From Prinia subflava (Eukaryota > Chordata > Aves > Passeriformes > Cisticolidae), in the NCBI RefSeq assembly GCF_021018805.1, contig NC_086253.1:35279583-35343582 (forward strand): a DNA stretch of 64,000 nucleotides. Reading direction: 5' to 3'. The position numbers and the translations under genes were made by a program. Positions 12,659 to 26,900 of the stretch are shown here, piece after piece. Within the stretch, counting starts at the first letter, position 1; each line of letters opens with the position of its first letter. The notes below the pieces were generated by a model that saw nothing but the letters and a program-made list of their open reading frames with translations, was not told the DNA's origin and did no database searches.

Positions 12659-15600
12659 TTAGCAGATAGATAGTTTCAGCACTGGTTTTTCCAGTGCAGG
12701 CTTCCAGACATCTGAACAGTTTGGATGGACTGCAAGTTTTAGAGTTCTCAGAGAATGTCCTTGTGTAAGCGTAAGGTAATAATCAAACAGCTTTTGTACG
12801 AGTGTCAGATTATTACGTAATTATTCATGTTCTGCTTTTATCGACAATGTGAGAAGCCACCACTATTTTCAATGAGACAAACTGCAGGCACTAGTCCTAA
12901 CAAGAGTTCTGTGTGGCTGATTGATCAAGCAGTAATTCCAGAGACAGCTATCTGGAAGCATCATGTTAGCAGTTCTCAAGCATTACTATATTCACTGAGT
13001 ATCCTCTTCAGCATTGTTGCAAATATTTTTTCTTGAAGTTATAGAAATACCTTCTTTATATTTAACTACAGAACTATGCAAAAGTTTCACTATATTTTTC
13101 ATTTCGAGACTTCAGATAGATATTATCCATCTGTAATTCTTACCCTTCAGAGTATGTAGCGTTTCAATCAAGGTTTAAGTAGCCCTTAAAATATGCCTGC
13201 CGGTGTACTTGCTCCTGATGTATTTATAGAATTCCTCCTGCTCACTTAAAAAAAATAAAGCAGCAACAACCATCTTCAAAACAGAGAGCCCTTCAGTTTT
13301 TCTAATTTCTACCTTTAAAAGGAAAACATAACCAAACAGATAAGCCTTTTAGAATTCAAACTAAAATCAACAAAATTACTGAGGTAAGTCACATATACAT
13401 TTACTAAGTGTGTTCCCGTTTTGCATTCCAAACAGTATTGTTTAAACAAATTTTCAATTAATTTTAATTTCCAAAAAAAAAAAATCAATGCATGTCCACT
13501 CTTAATTCTGTCAAATTCATTCCTCTTTTCATATGATATTTCATTCTTGAAAAATGTAAAACTTGCATCTTCAGAAGGATAGTTTCAAATTTTTCTTTGG
13601 GACTTCAGGGTTACTTGTTTTTAAAAAATACTTTTCATATATAATTTAACATTTTGTGTTTTCTATCTTACTCAAAATAAGCAACTCCTCCTATAAACCA
13701 ACTTCCTCTACAAGTTGCAGCAGTGCCACTAAACAGCAAAAGTTTTACAGCTGCTACCTTTTAATAACTAGTTGAGATATTACTATTAATTTGGATCCCA
13801 CCACAGCTAAGCAATTACCTCATTTTTTTTTAAGAATAGAGTTTTTTCCTTTTTAATTGCTAAGTCAACCAGGATGGATGAGCAACCTTTTTCAAGCGTT
13901 CCTCTAATGACCCTAATACACAGCTCTATCAAAAATCTGACATTTACATTCCTGAAGACCTAGAAAAGGAGGAACTGAGGGACATCATTGTAGTCCGTAC
14001 TGATTACAATCTCTTGGGAAAGAGTTACTCCAGTTTCTCACAGCAAGGGATTGATTAAGTGTGCACACTCTGGATGTTTCTATCAGAAAGAAGTTAGACA
14101 TAGTGTCTTCCTCCTGAACTTGGCCAGCAAAGCTGCATTGTACCAGGAAAAAGACATTGGATCACTCTACTCTGCTTTACAGTATTGCAGTAATAAATTG
14201 CAGGAGGCAGCAGCAGCAAACGACTTCTGACAGAGAAGGTGCACACAGTGGTAGTTTTCCATAGGAATCACTCAAGTTGGCTTTATGCAAGAATCACTCA
14301 GTGTCCATTGACTATACAGTCAGAACTACTGAATTCCTAGAAAACTTCTCCCACCAAAAAAAAACTTTGAGAGCTAGTGGAGACAGTGGTATCCAGCAAG
14401 GTTTTTCTACTCTTTTTCAGTTTTCATGACTTTTCAACATCACCAGCTCCATAAGGACAGCACACTCCTCCAGCACAGCTGTATTAGCAGGTTAAGGTAC
14501 TCTTTCAGTATAAATTAGTCTTGTTTTCAAGTTCTGCAGTATTCACTCAAGTTCACCACTGATGCACAAAGAACCCCAAAAACGTAACAAGTAAAACTAC
14601 AGTCCTTTTTGCCCCCAGCCTTTCATTTCCTTGAGCCCTGCTGAGCTGTAGGCTTCTGTACTGAGGAGCGTCCCAAAGTGATTACAGACACAATGCTAGA
14701 TGGGACAAGTTTTTGCAATATACCAATCTTCAGAGGTAGTTTGAGTGGCTTTCATTCAAACTGTAAAACTACATGCACAAACAAAAATTGTAGATTCTGC
14801 TAATAACTTAGAGAACCACTAAAACTGCTATTAGGATATTCAGGTAAAATGAAGAAACAGATTGACGTTTGACACGCGAAAATTCAAACCTAACATACAC
14901 TAACATTTCAGATAAAAAAATCTACCCATGTTTAAGAGATCATGATGTCCAGTAACCCATCTGTGTGTATTTCAAGAGCAAAAAGTCAATGACATAACTG
15001 TTGTCATTATTAACACATAGTATTACTGTGTATTTATATATTAATAAAATTAGGCATCTGAACAACAGACATGAAACAGCTATTGTAAAATAGTTGCTAT
15101 ATGCAAGTGAAAAAAACAAACTTGCTTGCTCTAGTTCCTCATACCCTTGGTGTTATTTATTACAAAGATGGCCATAGTATGTACAAATTTTTATCAAAGA
15201 TAAACCTATCAATATAACAGCTGATTTTTGACTCACACACCCTCTGGCTATTCCAAAGTAAGTGCCAATACATATATCAGAGTTTCCCATGATTTTAGGT
15301 CTGTTACTTAGATTTTCTTTACTACAAACTCAATGTTTTCCTCCCTTAATGTAACAGAACGTCACTTACATTCTCTGCTTATTGAATCTCTCAGCTAGCC
15401 TGTGAAAGAGGCAGGGACCTTGGGAAGAGCACTTCTCAAACTCTCCTGAAAAAGCCACACTTCAGACAAAGTGCAGCAGCAAGTTCTGGGTACTAAGCAG
15501 TCTCACTGACACCCAGGATAGATCTTTATATTGATTATAGGCAATAATCATTGTGCTAGCTCTTCAGTTCTTACTGAAGCATCATTTGTGAGGCTTTTAT

Positions 15601-18600
15601 ACTACCTTCTAGTAAACTGGCTGGCACACTTCCAGTGGTAACATTTTAAGGCTCTCTGAATTTCAAGGTGTTTTTTCCTTGACCAAACCCTTCTGCAAAG
15701 AGTAATGTTCATGCAGGAAAAGTGTTTAATCTGAATCACTAAGGAGAAACCCTTTTCTAGACTTCCAGATTTGATTCTTTAAAATTCTTAACCACTGTGT
15801 TTATGTATAGTTCTAATTCTGGTTATAGTATAGTAATGTCTCCTCCCTACAAAAAGCAAGTTATAATTTTACTTTGCACATATTCAGCAATAGTAAGACA
15901 GGTGAATTTTACAAAGACTATGCCCATTCATCTTAAAAGATGTAGTTGAGCCCCTTATTGTTATAAAGAGAAATGAACAGTACTTAGCATTTTTGTTATG
16001 GCTTATAAACTGAACCTCTTTCTTGGTCTGGTAATTAAACAAAGATCTTCTTGTTTTATGTTTGAAGCCTAAGCACACAGAAACGTAACAGAGCAAATTA
16101 TAATATTAAATCAGGTAAGATACTTCACTATATGTGCCATGACTAAGAACTGACTGGATATATATTTTTACCTTCACATATACATTTTTGAAATACAGAA
16201 GGCATTTATTACTCTCTGTGTGGGTATGAGGGACACACATTAGCAGCACAGAGTTTAGATTTACATCTTCTTTCCAGCATCTTTTTTTAAAGTGATTGAG
16301 TTGATTACTTAGAGGTCTTTGGTAAGACTGTTAGTATACAGGCTTCCAACAGTCTTAATTTCTTTCATTTTACTAGCAGATTGCTAAACATTATCATTTG
16401 ACAATAAAAAAATACAGAAACCTTTCCACAACATTTTCCCTAGTAAGATAGAGTTGTTTGAACCTCAGAACTCCTGTCAAGTTTCAGACAAAGTTCTCTG
16501 CTAGTTAAGTTATAACCATGAGTCTCTCTGACACATTAAATAAAAAAATACATTCTGGTTTTGTAAAGCGTATAAGAATATTGTGATAATAGAAGGGTGG
16601 CTTATATACTTCACTACACTTATTTCTAAAGCTATCATTCTTCAAGTACAATAGTTGACATTCACTAAAAATGCCTAAATGCCAGAGCTTTTATATCCAG
16701 CTCTGACACTGAATGCCTGTGTGTCTACAACCTTAGCAATCAACAGCTTTAAAACTTTACTGAGTTGAAGCTTAGGTTCTAGTTCCTGCTCACAGAATCT
16801 ATCTGTTAACTATATAATGAAAAAAAAAATGCAAAAGCAATCCAGTGGTGCATCCAAGACATCCTTTCATATTCACTGCACTTTAGAGTGATTATTTCTT
16901 GGTTATTTCAAAATTACTTGTGGTAGTGTAAAAACACTAACCTGCTGTTTCTGTAGATATAGGACTTATTCATTAAAGAAGGTAGACTGAGATATTGGTG
17001 CTTCTCCTGTCTGCACAACCCTAAGCACTAAAAAGTGCCAGCAATCACTATTACTGTCCTTTTAAAGAGAATAAGCACCTCTCACAGGTGTTTAGTCCTA
17101 CAAAAACACAAGATTTCTGACTGTTGAATGAAAAGGCATTTCAAACATAGAGCCCTGAGTCAGTCTTCCAAACCCTAAAGAGATGTGACATTTCAGACAA
17201 AACACTGTACACCTGACATTTTCTGCTCACCAGCTTGCTGCAGCCACTCTTCCTTCCAGACCTCAAAAAACTGTTTCTCCATGAAGCACAGAGAGCTGAA
17301 GTGCTCTAATCTGGCAGACTGGATGGGACTGCTTAATTTCCCTGAATTAAAATGCATGCCTGACCATACTTGGTATATCCAGAAAAATCCTAACCATACA
17401 CCACAAAAGCAGTCAGTGACAAACATACATTTATTAAAGAGCATCTTCAGCTCATTTGGACACTGGCTTCAGCACGCTATTGAATGAGGAGAGCAAGGAC
17501 ACCCAGGAAGCAAATATCTTGTAAATCAGTATTAAAAATGACATTGTAATAAAGCAATAAAGGGTATCTGATAAACAACAACCAAAAAAACTATTCAGAT
17601 TGTAAAGCAGATTAAATTAGCTTCCCAAACCTAGGTAGTAACAAGTTCACCATTAATCTGTAGAGAAAATATCAACAACAGGCTGAGAGGACTACAGAGC
17701 CGGTCATTACCTGTCTACATTTACACCAAGAAATTGATTCACCACATTGCTGGATTTCAACCAAGTAACTGGCCAGCCTAAGAAAATTCCTCACAATAAA
17801 GCACCTTTATATGATAATTTAGCTACAAGGGAAGATATATGTCTATTACATAATGTGATTATTGACTATGAGAGGCTTTCAATTTAGCAGAAAATTACTT
17901 TGTATAAGAGCCCTTTAGAGCTAGTGACAAAGGTTACATTTTGCTCTTTTAACTCACAGTAAAACAGAATGAGGCTTCCACTGGCCTACTCTATATCCAA
18001 TCATCAAAAAAAAAAAAAATGGAAAGAAAGTTAAAGAAGGATAAAATTCTTCACACAGATTTTTACATTCTGTCCAAAAGTTAATTCTCTCCATCCTCCC
18101 ATTTCCCCACCAATGGAGTGCACTGGGAATAAAATTACTTGAATCTGAAATTCACTGACTATTTTTCTCACCAGCTACAGGTGTACTTGAACCATGAAGA
18201 TTTGATGTTTATGAAGACACAAAATCCACTGAAGTAATAAGAAATTAACATACTAACTTTTGTTAAGTTAACATTAAATCAAAAATAAACTATTGTAAAA
18301 CATTAAAAATTATATTCCTAACCCATTTAAAGTAATTATAAATTATTTGAATTTTTTACCATCTGCACTACAACAAATTAAAACATGGAGGATAGACAGG
18401 CCAGTAAGAGAGTCTGATAATTGAATCTAAAACTTGTCACATTGAAATATTAAAAGGTTTGAAAATTTAAATCCACTAACAAAAAAACCCAAATTCCACT
18501 TAAAGAACACCTTTTATTTATTAATATTCTAAAAACTTCAGGGAAAAAGAAAAATCAACCCAAAACTCTCACAAGATTAAAATAATGAAGAAAAATTACT

Positions 18601-21457
18601 GGTCCAGCAGAAAACTAAAACTTTAGCTTCCAGTCTGATGTAGTTTAGCATTCAGCATGTTCATTGTGGATTTCAGGCTCAACGTGCTAAGAAAATGTGC
18701 CTATAGGTAACTTTTTTTTTTTAAGAAGCTTTTTTGTTTACTGGATATGATTTGGTTAATAATAAGATATTATTAGAAGTAAAGGATTACATATCCAGAG
18801 TAAACATGGCATTTCTTTTAACTACAGATAGCTTCATGAGGAAAGTCCTGAGAAAAAAACCTGAAAATAACAAGGCATTTGATAACCATGTGAAATGTGA
18901 AGAAAAAGATGTTTTTAACAGCTTTTCATCAGCAGCCTTAGCCAAAATACGTCATATGAACTGTCAAACTTCAAATCCTGTGACCCCTTAAGTAATCAAT
19001 TAATTTCTCATTAAAACCTACTTGTGTTTAGCCATTTTCACAGCAGTGACAATAATAAAATATTAAATAAAGAGAACCTGTCACTGTAATATTTACAATA
19101 TAGAGTGCATTCCATAGCTTTTGTTAGTTCTAAGGAGCAGAGAGTAAGCTGCAGTAGAAAAATCACAGAGAAGTACATGCAGTTTTTACTTTGCAGTATT
19201 ACACTATCCTTGTACTTCCTTGCAAAAAAATTATCATAATCAGAAAAGACTGATTATTGATTTTGAGTAACTGGAGGTATAGTATAATATATTTATTCTG
19301 CACATTACATAGCATAATCCCTTAAAGACAGTAAATGCAGAATTTATATAGGTTTGGTATTCTTTACATTAGATGGCACAAAGATGAAAGCTTTTGTTTT
19401 GTAAAAATGAAAGTTCATAATAGTGGCTTGAATGTCTAAATCCTGAGATTTCTTGCTTATGACATATATTTTTCCCCCATTTAGCAGTGTTTCAACTGTG
19501 ATTATTGAAGACTTTCAAACAAAAAAAAAATCCTACTGACATTTAAAGTTCTATTGTGAGTCCCCTCAGCATCCACACTTGGCAAGTTTAAACATGTAAA
19601 GGCATTTATTCACCACCTTAGAGTACAGAAGGAATGTTAGGAAAATGCAGAATAACTTCAGGAAGGGGTTCTTTTTTGTTGTCAACTTCATTTGTTTCTC
19701 TTTGAAACTACTGGAGGTTCAGTATGCAATATTATTTTCTGCAGCTTACATTTCACTGTGTATGCTTTGTCACTGTAGATATTTTACAAATATGATAGGC
19801 ATTTCAAAAATGCTGTCATATAATAAGCAAGGATATCTTCACTGCAGTGAAGAAACAGAAACAAGGTACTCACTGAAATGCAAATTGACATTAAACCTAG
19901 AAATGGCCTCCCAAAAGTAAGATCGAGATGAATTACCATGACAGTGATGAAACAGTCTTATACCTATGCAACCAGTGTGCATCTTTCCTAGGTAAGTTGA
20001 CAAGTGTTTCACATGACTAACACTCTTTACTGGCTTCAAACTGGCTTTCAAGAAAAAATAAAAAAAGAGGAATATGCTTCTTGTGTTATTCTGACCAAGT
20101 GTAACTGCTGAGCACACCTCTCAAACAGATCATAATTTGTATATTAATCAAGAAACAATTTTGGTCAATGGAGAGTATTTTAATCTAAAAAAACAACATT
20201 TAGTTTCCTCATCTTTTCCTCGTGATTTATTACTTCTATGAGAAACTTAAGAAAGAAGAGCTGCTACACAGGTTTCACAATAAATCTTTTTTGAGACACA
20301 CTGGCTATTCACAAAAAAGATTGCCTGAGACTCAGATTTGGCCCCCGAAATACCAATTTAGGAGTATTTCTATGGAGAGGTAAAGGGCAATGACACAGTC
20401 AGACAAAGGCTCAGAAGAACTGACAGCCACTCAACTCATAAAGCTCAGGATAGCTGTCTCCTGACTCAGGGCTGACCACAGTGAATTCAATTACAAGTTG
20501 TAAATGCAGATAGCTACAATAATAGCAGGAACACAGTCACCTGAGAAGGAGGTGTGACCTAAACAGAAGACCAAGAGGGAAGACCTGTTGGCTGGCTGGA
20601 GAAAATCATCACAGTAAAGAAAAGCAGCAATAGAAAATTTCTGTAGCAAAAAAATTACAATAGCTAGCTGCACACTGCTTACTCTATACCAAGTTATTTA
20701 TCCATAAATAGCAAATGGGATCCTCAGTATGTGATCTGAAAGCCATGAAATTTTCCACTCGAAACAGGTCATAGAGTGGTACATGGGTAAGTGAAAAAAT
20801 AAAAAGAACCCAAACCTAGATCCAAGATAAAAGTAAGAAAGCTTAAAGTTTAACTACATTTTCTAAACTTCCAAATAGCCAAAAAAATATTGTTGCATGT
20901 TTTATTAGATGGGCTACTTACATAAATGCATACCTTTTGATAAGACAGGGGACTCTTATGTCCAACACAAGGATATAACAGAATTCATACTCATTAAATG
21001 CATATGCCATGTAGCACAAGAGCCCTATCTTGCTCTTGGACTAGGTCTCTAGGTCTTGTGGAAGGAGACAGCAGACAAAAGATAATAATGAAACCATCAC
21101 AAAGCCTTCTGATTACAAAATATAAATGATATCAAGCATGCAGCATAAGTTCTACAAATCTTTCTTCTAATGACAATGGTGGTTAATGCAGATTCCATCT
21201 CTACCCCTACTTTGCACCCTCATTTGCACCAGCAAAACTAACTGGAGACCTCGAGGTAATTCAGTGTGATTGAAAATGTTCTGGAGTTTTATTGTTGCTT
21301 TTTTTTTTTTTGGTTTTTTTTACCCCATCTTGTACTCGTTTTAGATCAGTTGGTTGTGTGTATAATCCTCTCAATAATTCAATTGAAAAGGTTGTTAGAG
21401 AATGGAAATATCAGCCAAAGAATTTGAACAATTTAAATTTTCCCTCAAGAAAGATAC
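12659..21457. other. AT-rich stretch without recognisable gene
   Basis: About 8.8 kb of AT-rich DNA with homopolymer A runs (near 13,472, 18,005 and 19,520) but no recognisable exon, RNA gene or transposon. The open frames (up to 100 codons, at 17.19-17.49 kb) have no family resemblance. An 85-codon plus-strand frame at 18.73-18.99 kb was considered and not accepted. This fits a long intron or intergenic spacer. Confidence 0.55.
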
Positions 21458-21463
21458 GTACAG

Positions 21464-21999
21464 TGTTGCAGCAACCTTCTTGTTAGAGGGTAGAAGTGAA
21501 CCAAGACACAGACTTCTTGTTTATCACAGCATGAAGGGGGTCCTGGTTTATTCCTCTTTGCAGCTCAGCCATCCTGACTCCAACTGTTCACTGACTCTGG
21601 CCACAGCAAGCTCCCACTGCAGGTTTCCCTGGCAGCCTCTGAGAGCTGGTAATTTCCTGCTAAACCATGACTGCAGGGATCAGTTTGCAGACTCTGGCTA
21701 CAGGCTTTTACCCAGCTAGACTGTGACTGCAGGATCCAAAAACAGGCTCTAGCTGCAGACCCAGACTGACCTCACAGCAGTGATTCTCCCTCCCCAGGAT
21801 CCTTCTACAGTATGATCCTCTCAATCCCTCTTCCTCAAGGCTCCTCCTCCTTTATGATCCTCTTCACCTACTCTAACCCACTCCCTTTTATCACACTTAC
21901 CTTTCTTGGACACAGCTGTGACTCATGAGGCTGTGTTGGGTAATTAACACAGCTGTCATCACATCGAAGTCTCCTGTGTTCCCTTCCCTTATCCCTACA
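21464..21999 (-). mobile_element. Solo LTR of an endogenous retrovirus (6-bp duplication, ERVK-like)
   Basis: A 536-bp solo LTR read on the minus strand. Its plus-strand ends are TGTTGCAGC and CCCTACA. It is flanked by GTACAG (21,458-21,463) and GTATAG (22,000-22,005), a 6-bp duplication with one transition, as expected for an older betaretrovirus- or alpharetrovirus-type insertion. On the minus strand an AATAAA poly(A) signal is the complement of 21,547-21,552, and a TATA-like GATAAAAG is near 21,890. The centre contains degenerate repeats built on GACTGCAGG and CAGGCTCTAGCTGCAG-like words (about 21,610-21,770). No retroviral coding sequence adjoins it. The 105-codon plus-strand frame over it is antisense and meaningless. 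Confidence 0.7.
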
Positions 22000-22005
22000 G
22001 TATAG

Positions 22006-23834
22006 ATTGAAGGCTTCAAATGTCATGTACAGTTTTGAAAATCAGCCACAGGTATCAAGAAGAGACTCTACATGCAAGTTTCATAATGAGAAAAAAAAGT
22101 GGTGGAAAAATATCTGTTTTCCTTTCACTAATAAATTTCTCATTCACTGCCTGAAGATAGATACTCTCTCTGTTACTCTTCACCATTATGGCAACCAGTA
22201 GCTGAACCAAAAATTGACAGACTCTTTCACAATATCACTCTACATGACACCAGCAGCAGTGTGAGATTGAGTGTGATCACACCAGTCAATTCTACTGGTT
22301 CAGGGAACTTGCAGTTTGGGTCAGTTTTATCTTCTGATCCTTGTGTTCTTCAATCCCAGGGTAAAGAAAACAAAGACAGAGAAAAAGACTAGAGAATGAA
22401 AGACTATGAAAAAGAAAAAAAAGGCAGAAAATTGTAGAAAATACTGAAAGCTCTTCCAGTTCTCCATGAAGACAAAAAGCACTCAGCATAAGGTAAAGTC
22501 TGTTCATGTAAAGAGGAGCTCACCCCCACCTAGCTTAAACCTAAAGAAGCCGCATATTGTTTAAGACATTCACTGCATGTCCTCTGGAGCACATCAGAAA
22601 GTCTTCAAGAGATAAATTTAATACCCAACTTGTCTTACTCCAAAAAAAAAAAAAAAAGGGATTTTTTTAATATAAATAATTCAAAAAAAAAAAAAGAAAT
22701 CCAAACATTCTCCCCCCCCTCAGTAACTAACCTCTTTGCCCCAAGAACCTCTGACAAGGTGGTATTTTAAAGCCTTCTCCATTCTCTTCTTACCACTACT
22801 CCTTTTCTTCTTCTTGTTAAATCCAATTCTTACTCCTTCACTTCCTACTGAAGAATAACTACTTATCTACCTTATACATAACTACCCTTGATTGTTTTAA
22901 CAGCTGGTGCTAGTTTGCCAATCAGTCTCACGCAATCTCTTCTCATTCTCTTTCTGTAGTTTCTTCCCCATTTTTTGCATGACAAATCAGAAAGCATATC
23001 TGAGAAAATACTAAGTTACAAGTATTTACTAGTGAGTCTAAGTAAGGGTGTGACACCTAAACCTTATTCTAGCCTCAGTGTAGCTAATCCTATCTATTGC
23101 AGAAGTAAACCCTAACTAGTCAGTCTTTAAGAAAAAAGTAAAGTAAAATCTTAATTCTTGAGCACTTCACAACAATCTACATTTCTTTTTCTCAGGGCCA
23201 CATAAGCCACAGTAAATCTTTTGCAAAGTGAAGTAAAATTAATTAGTCTTGCAGCTGCAACTGAACATATTTTACTTCCTACTGAAATGGAATAGGAATA
23301 CACTTGCAGTTTAGCCTGAAAGGCAGCTAAAAATCCAATTAAATTAGCAGTAGCTTTTAAGTGAATGGACAGTACCTTCTTACCATGGTACCTAATTCAC
23401 AGGCTATCCTGTTCCTGCACCCTAAACGAGCAGATTTGCTGAAATTAAAAAAAAAGTATGACTCTCTATTGACTACTGCCTTTTCACTTCAAAGCTTGAT
23501 TTCCCCTTAGACCATCAGCTAGTCCATTTTGATTCTCATCTGTGTATTTTATCCCTTTCACTGTAGGAAATAGTTAGAAATGCTTAAAATTTATGGTGGT
23601 AAGGCTTGTATGTTCCTTGAATATAGACTTTTATTTCAGTCTAAAATTAGGTTTAGTAATCTCTGCTGTCTAAGAACAAGCTATACCCCAATGACTTACA
23701 GGGGTTAGCATGTAACTGAAATAGTATTTTTTATGGTTTCTGAGGTGGGACTTATTGCAGACACCCACCAAAATAAAAACAGCATTTTTTTTCCAAAAAG
23801 AAAATCATGAAACAGACTTTGCTTTCATTAAGAT
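22006..23834. other. AT-rich stretch without recognisable gene
   Basis: No exon or transposon recognised. Contains poly(A) runs at 22,642-22,657 and near 22,683-22,695. A minus-strand frame of 71 codons at 22.29-22.51 kb is serine- and leucine-rich, low in complexity and unconvincing. Confidence 0.55.
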
Positions 23835-23981
23835 TATGCTTCATATCTCCTGTTATATTGTCTTGGTTTGAAATACAGGTATCTGCTAGGAAAGGGGCAG
23901 GACCTCCCTAGAGATGGAGAATTCAAATCCTCTCTCTCCAAATTATTGCGATTTAGAAGAATATGCTTCATATCTCCTGTT
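23835..23981. repeat. Pair of 20-bp direct repeats around the LTR fragment
   Basis: TATGCTTCATATCTCCTGTT occurs at 23,835-23,854 and again, identically, at 23,962-23,981. Four bases (ATAT) separate the left copy from the LTR start, and the right copy follows the LTR fragment directly. Twenty bases is too long for a retroviral target duplication, so a duplication during repair or a replication slip is more likely. Confidence 0.85.
23859..23961 (+). mobile_element. Fragment of a songbird-type LTR (5' end of U3)
   Basis: Starts with TGTCTTGGTTTGAAATACAG and continues with CTGCTAGGAAAGGGGCAGGA and a CTCTCTCCAAATTATT block. This matches, from memory, the beginning of an abundant songbird endogenous-retrovirus LTR. 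Only about 103 bp are present; the rest of the LTR, including the poly(A) signal, is missing. It lies between two perfect 20-bp direct repeats (23,835-23,854 and 23,962-23,981). Identification is by recalled similarity, so the exact family is uncertain. Confidence 0.5.
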
Positions 23982-26900
23982 TATCAAGCTATAATCCTAA
24001 AAATAGAAGCAGGCCTCATCATCAGGTTAAACATGTATGTAGCATCTGCAGGAACAAGTTTTGAATAGGTTTTCTCATAACATAAATCAGAGCATTTTCT
24101 GATAATTTTGCTAGCAGCTCAAATTATTTCATCTGAAATCATACAGATAATGGCCAGTCTACTATTAAGTGGAATGTCTTTCAGAGCTGAGTTGGTGGTG
24201 TTTCAGTCCAGACTTCAACAAGCTTCACTCTTGCTGTGACCTATGGGCTGTGTCCACTGTCAGTTACCATATACCTCATCCTTCTTTCTTCCTCACCCAG
24301 CTTGCTCTAAAAGTGGATATATACAACCTCAATCCATACTGGCTGGCTGTCTTCTCCCACCTGTGCCCTGCTCCCTGCCCTTGGAAACCGATGATGTTCT
24401 TCTGAACATCATTACTGCTACATCTCAATGTTGCCCTCTCCTAAGGAGAACGGGCTTACAACACAAAGGGAGAACAGGTGTGGGAGCAGTACCTCAGCCA
24501 GAATGATTTGCCACCATATACTTCTTCAGAGATTAAATCCATTTGATTTTTAACAACTTTATAGATGGGATGACTCCTAAATACACAGAAGAGCTGCCAA
24601 TGCATAGGTGTCTAACTGAAGGGAAGAGCAACTTGACCACTTCACCTTGTGTTCAAAATGCTCCTACTCCAGCTATTCCATAGAGGTTCAGATCACATAC
24701 AGTGAGATGGCTGCCAGTCTGCACTCTGCAGATCTGCACTGCCAAACAGCCACAATATTCTGGAACACAGCTCACTGCTCTTGCTTTCTTTTACCCTTGG
24801 AGGAGGTAAAAGCTTCAGCTAGCAGAAGGGTAGGTCTGGCCATCAGCATTCGTACGGGCCAGGGCTGTAGTAGAGAGCTATCATGCGTGTGACTACAGAT
24901 TTTTGTAAATTGTCCTTGCATTCATTCCATGAAGGGAAAGAGATGTTGCTTTCATTAGATTGCTACAATAGAAATATGACAACCAGATTTCTCTGGGAAT
25001 CTTACAGTGCACTATTTAAAGCTTTTGCAGAAACACTTCCCATCGAACAGGCAAAGTTGAAATACTCATGTTTTCTGGAAGTAAGTTTCCTTAGGCAGAG
25101 AACTTCTATTCAACAGGAGACCATTATGCTGTTGTAACATTTCATTCAATTTACATTACTGCCTAATTAACACTGGGACATTTAGCAGCTATTAGAAGAG
25201 ACATTCTCAAGAGTTCTAGGTTTCATCAGAGCTCCCAAGCAAAGTTTCCTTCATGCAATTCTTCACAGTTAAAATTTGAGTCAACAAAACTAAATTCTCT
25301 TAGACTCAATTCGTGTTTCTAGAGGAAAAGCCTTTGCAAATATTCCATGCTGATCTTTCCATGTGCTACAAGAAAATACACTTCCTGTGCTTTAAAAGAA
25401 TTTTTGCAAATTCAGTCTTATTTTGTAATAGATGGAGGTCAAGTTACTTGGAGTAGAAGGTGCTAGATAAAATTAAATCTCTAAAGCAGTTTGTAAAGAA
25501 GATAGTGTCTCTTGCTGAGATTAATTAAATAAGACTAGTTTCCACACAGAAAGTGTATATAAGCATAGTTAGGTATGTAACAGTGCATGTGTGTGTTAAA
25601 CCAAAATCAGTTTTCTCCTCTTGATAAAATGTTAGTCTTCAAAACACCTAGTTCTTGGCTATCCATCATTAAATTCATGAAGTCATAGTGCAGAATTAAC
25701 AGGTCCACATGTAAGACTTAGTTTCTTTACAGACCTGAATGAAAGAATAAAATTTCAGAAGTGAGAACATATTCATGACTTAACAGAGCTGCAAGCTAAG
25801 TTTTGTATGAAATTATCTTTATTGCACAAATAAAACCATAATTTAAGGCTTCAGACATTCTGATAATTTGCAAACTATGACTCAGCTAAGCTTATAGGAT
25901 GTATTAGTTTGTAACTTCAACTGCTATTTTTAAAGAAGTAAAATGCTGTTATAACAGAAAAAGAAAATCAGCATATATGAAGCCAACATATTTTAAAAAT
26001 CCCCATAAGTACTGGCTTCCAGAACTCTTATTCCAGTATCCATCACAGGTAATAATAATAATTATTATTATTAGCTACACTAGAAATATTCTCAGATACT
26101 GAATTTCACAAACTCTTCAATGTGTTAAGAAACATTTTGCTTGTTTCTTAAATATGTGTTTTGCCTGGTACGAGTTGCAGCTGTAGCTTCCAAGGGTAGC
26201 TGCAACCATAGGGTATTTTACTATTATGATAGAGGCATGTGCCCAGAAGCTGACATTCCCTCATGTAATGGAACATGTAACAAGCAAAGTATGGTAATTA
26301 GACAGGATTTAAGGACTTCTTTCCCTTTTCCCCAATATTAAAATTGCACTTTCCAGGATTAAAATTTTCAGGTTTATCCATATGGAATTGTAAGTCTAGT
26401 AAACCAAACATTTTGGGAAACTGTGTATAAAAGTCTGGTATGTGTTCTGTAGGTAGTGCCAGAAGAGCAGACAGGAACTTTCATTCTAGCAAGGACATTA
26501 AGTTTAACAGTAGAATAAAAAATGGTAGGGTGAAAGAAGGATTTCACATGCTACAAATTGGAAGCAATACAAAAGAATATGCTTAATAATGCCAGAGAAT
26601 CTTCTCGCATGGATTTACAGCAAGACAACTAGGAAAGATCAGGGGAAAGTATCTACATATTATACAGAAGAAATGTATCTGCATTCCACTAGAAGGATTT
26701 TAAAAGCAGAGAGAATTTTCTTGCAAAATGTATGCTGGTATTATTTTAATGATATATACAAATAACCTCCCCCCCAGCCAACATTCTAGTATCTAGTATG
26801 TCATGGAGAGTACTTTTTAATATCCTTTTTGTCTCAGAGTTGTGGGATTTTCCCTCTCAAAAAAAAAAACCCAAAAAAACAAAACCAAACAACTTCTACA

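Noticed and set aside
18734..18991. 85-codon plus-strand frame with ordinary residue mix
   Set aside because: No recognisable domain; flanked by AT-rich sequence without convincing splice sites.
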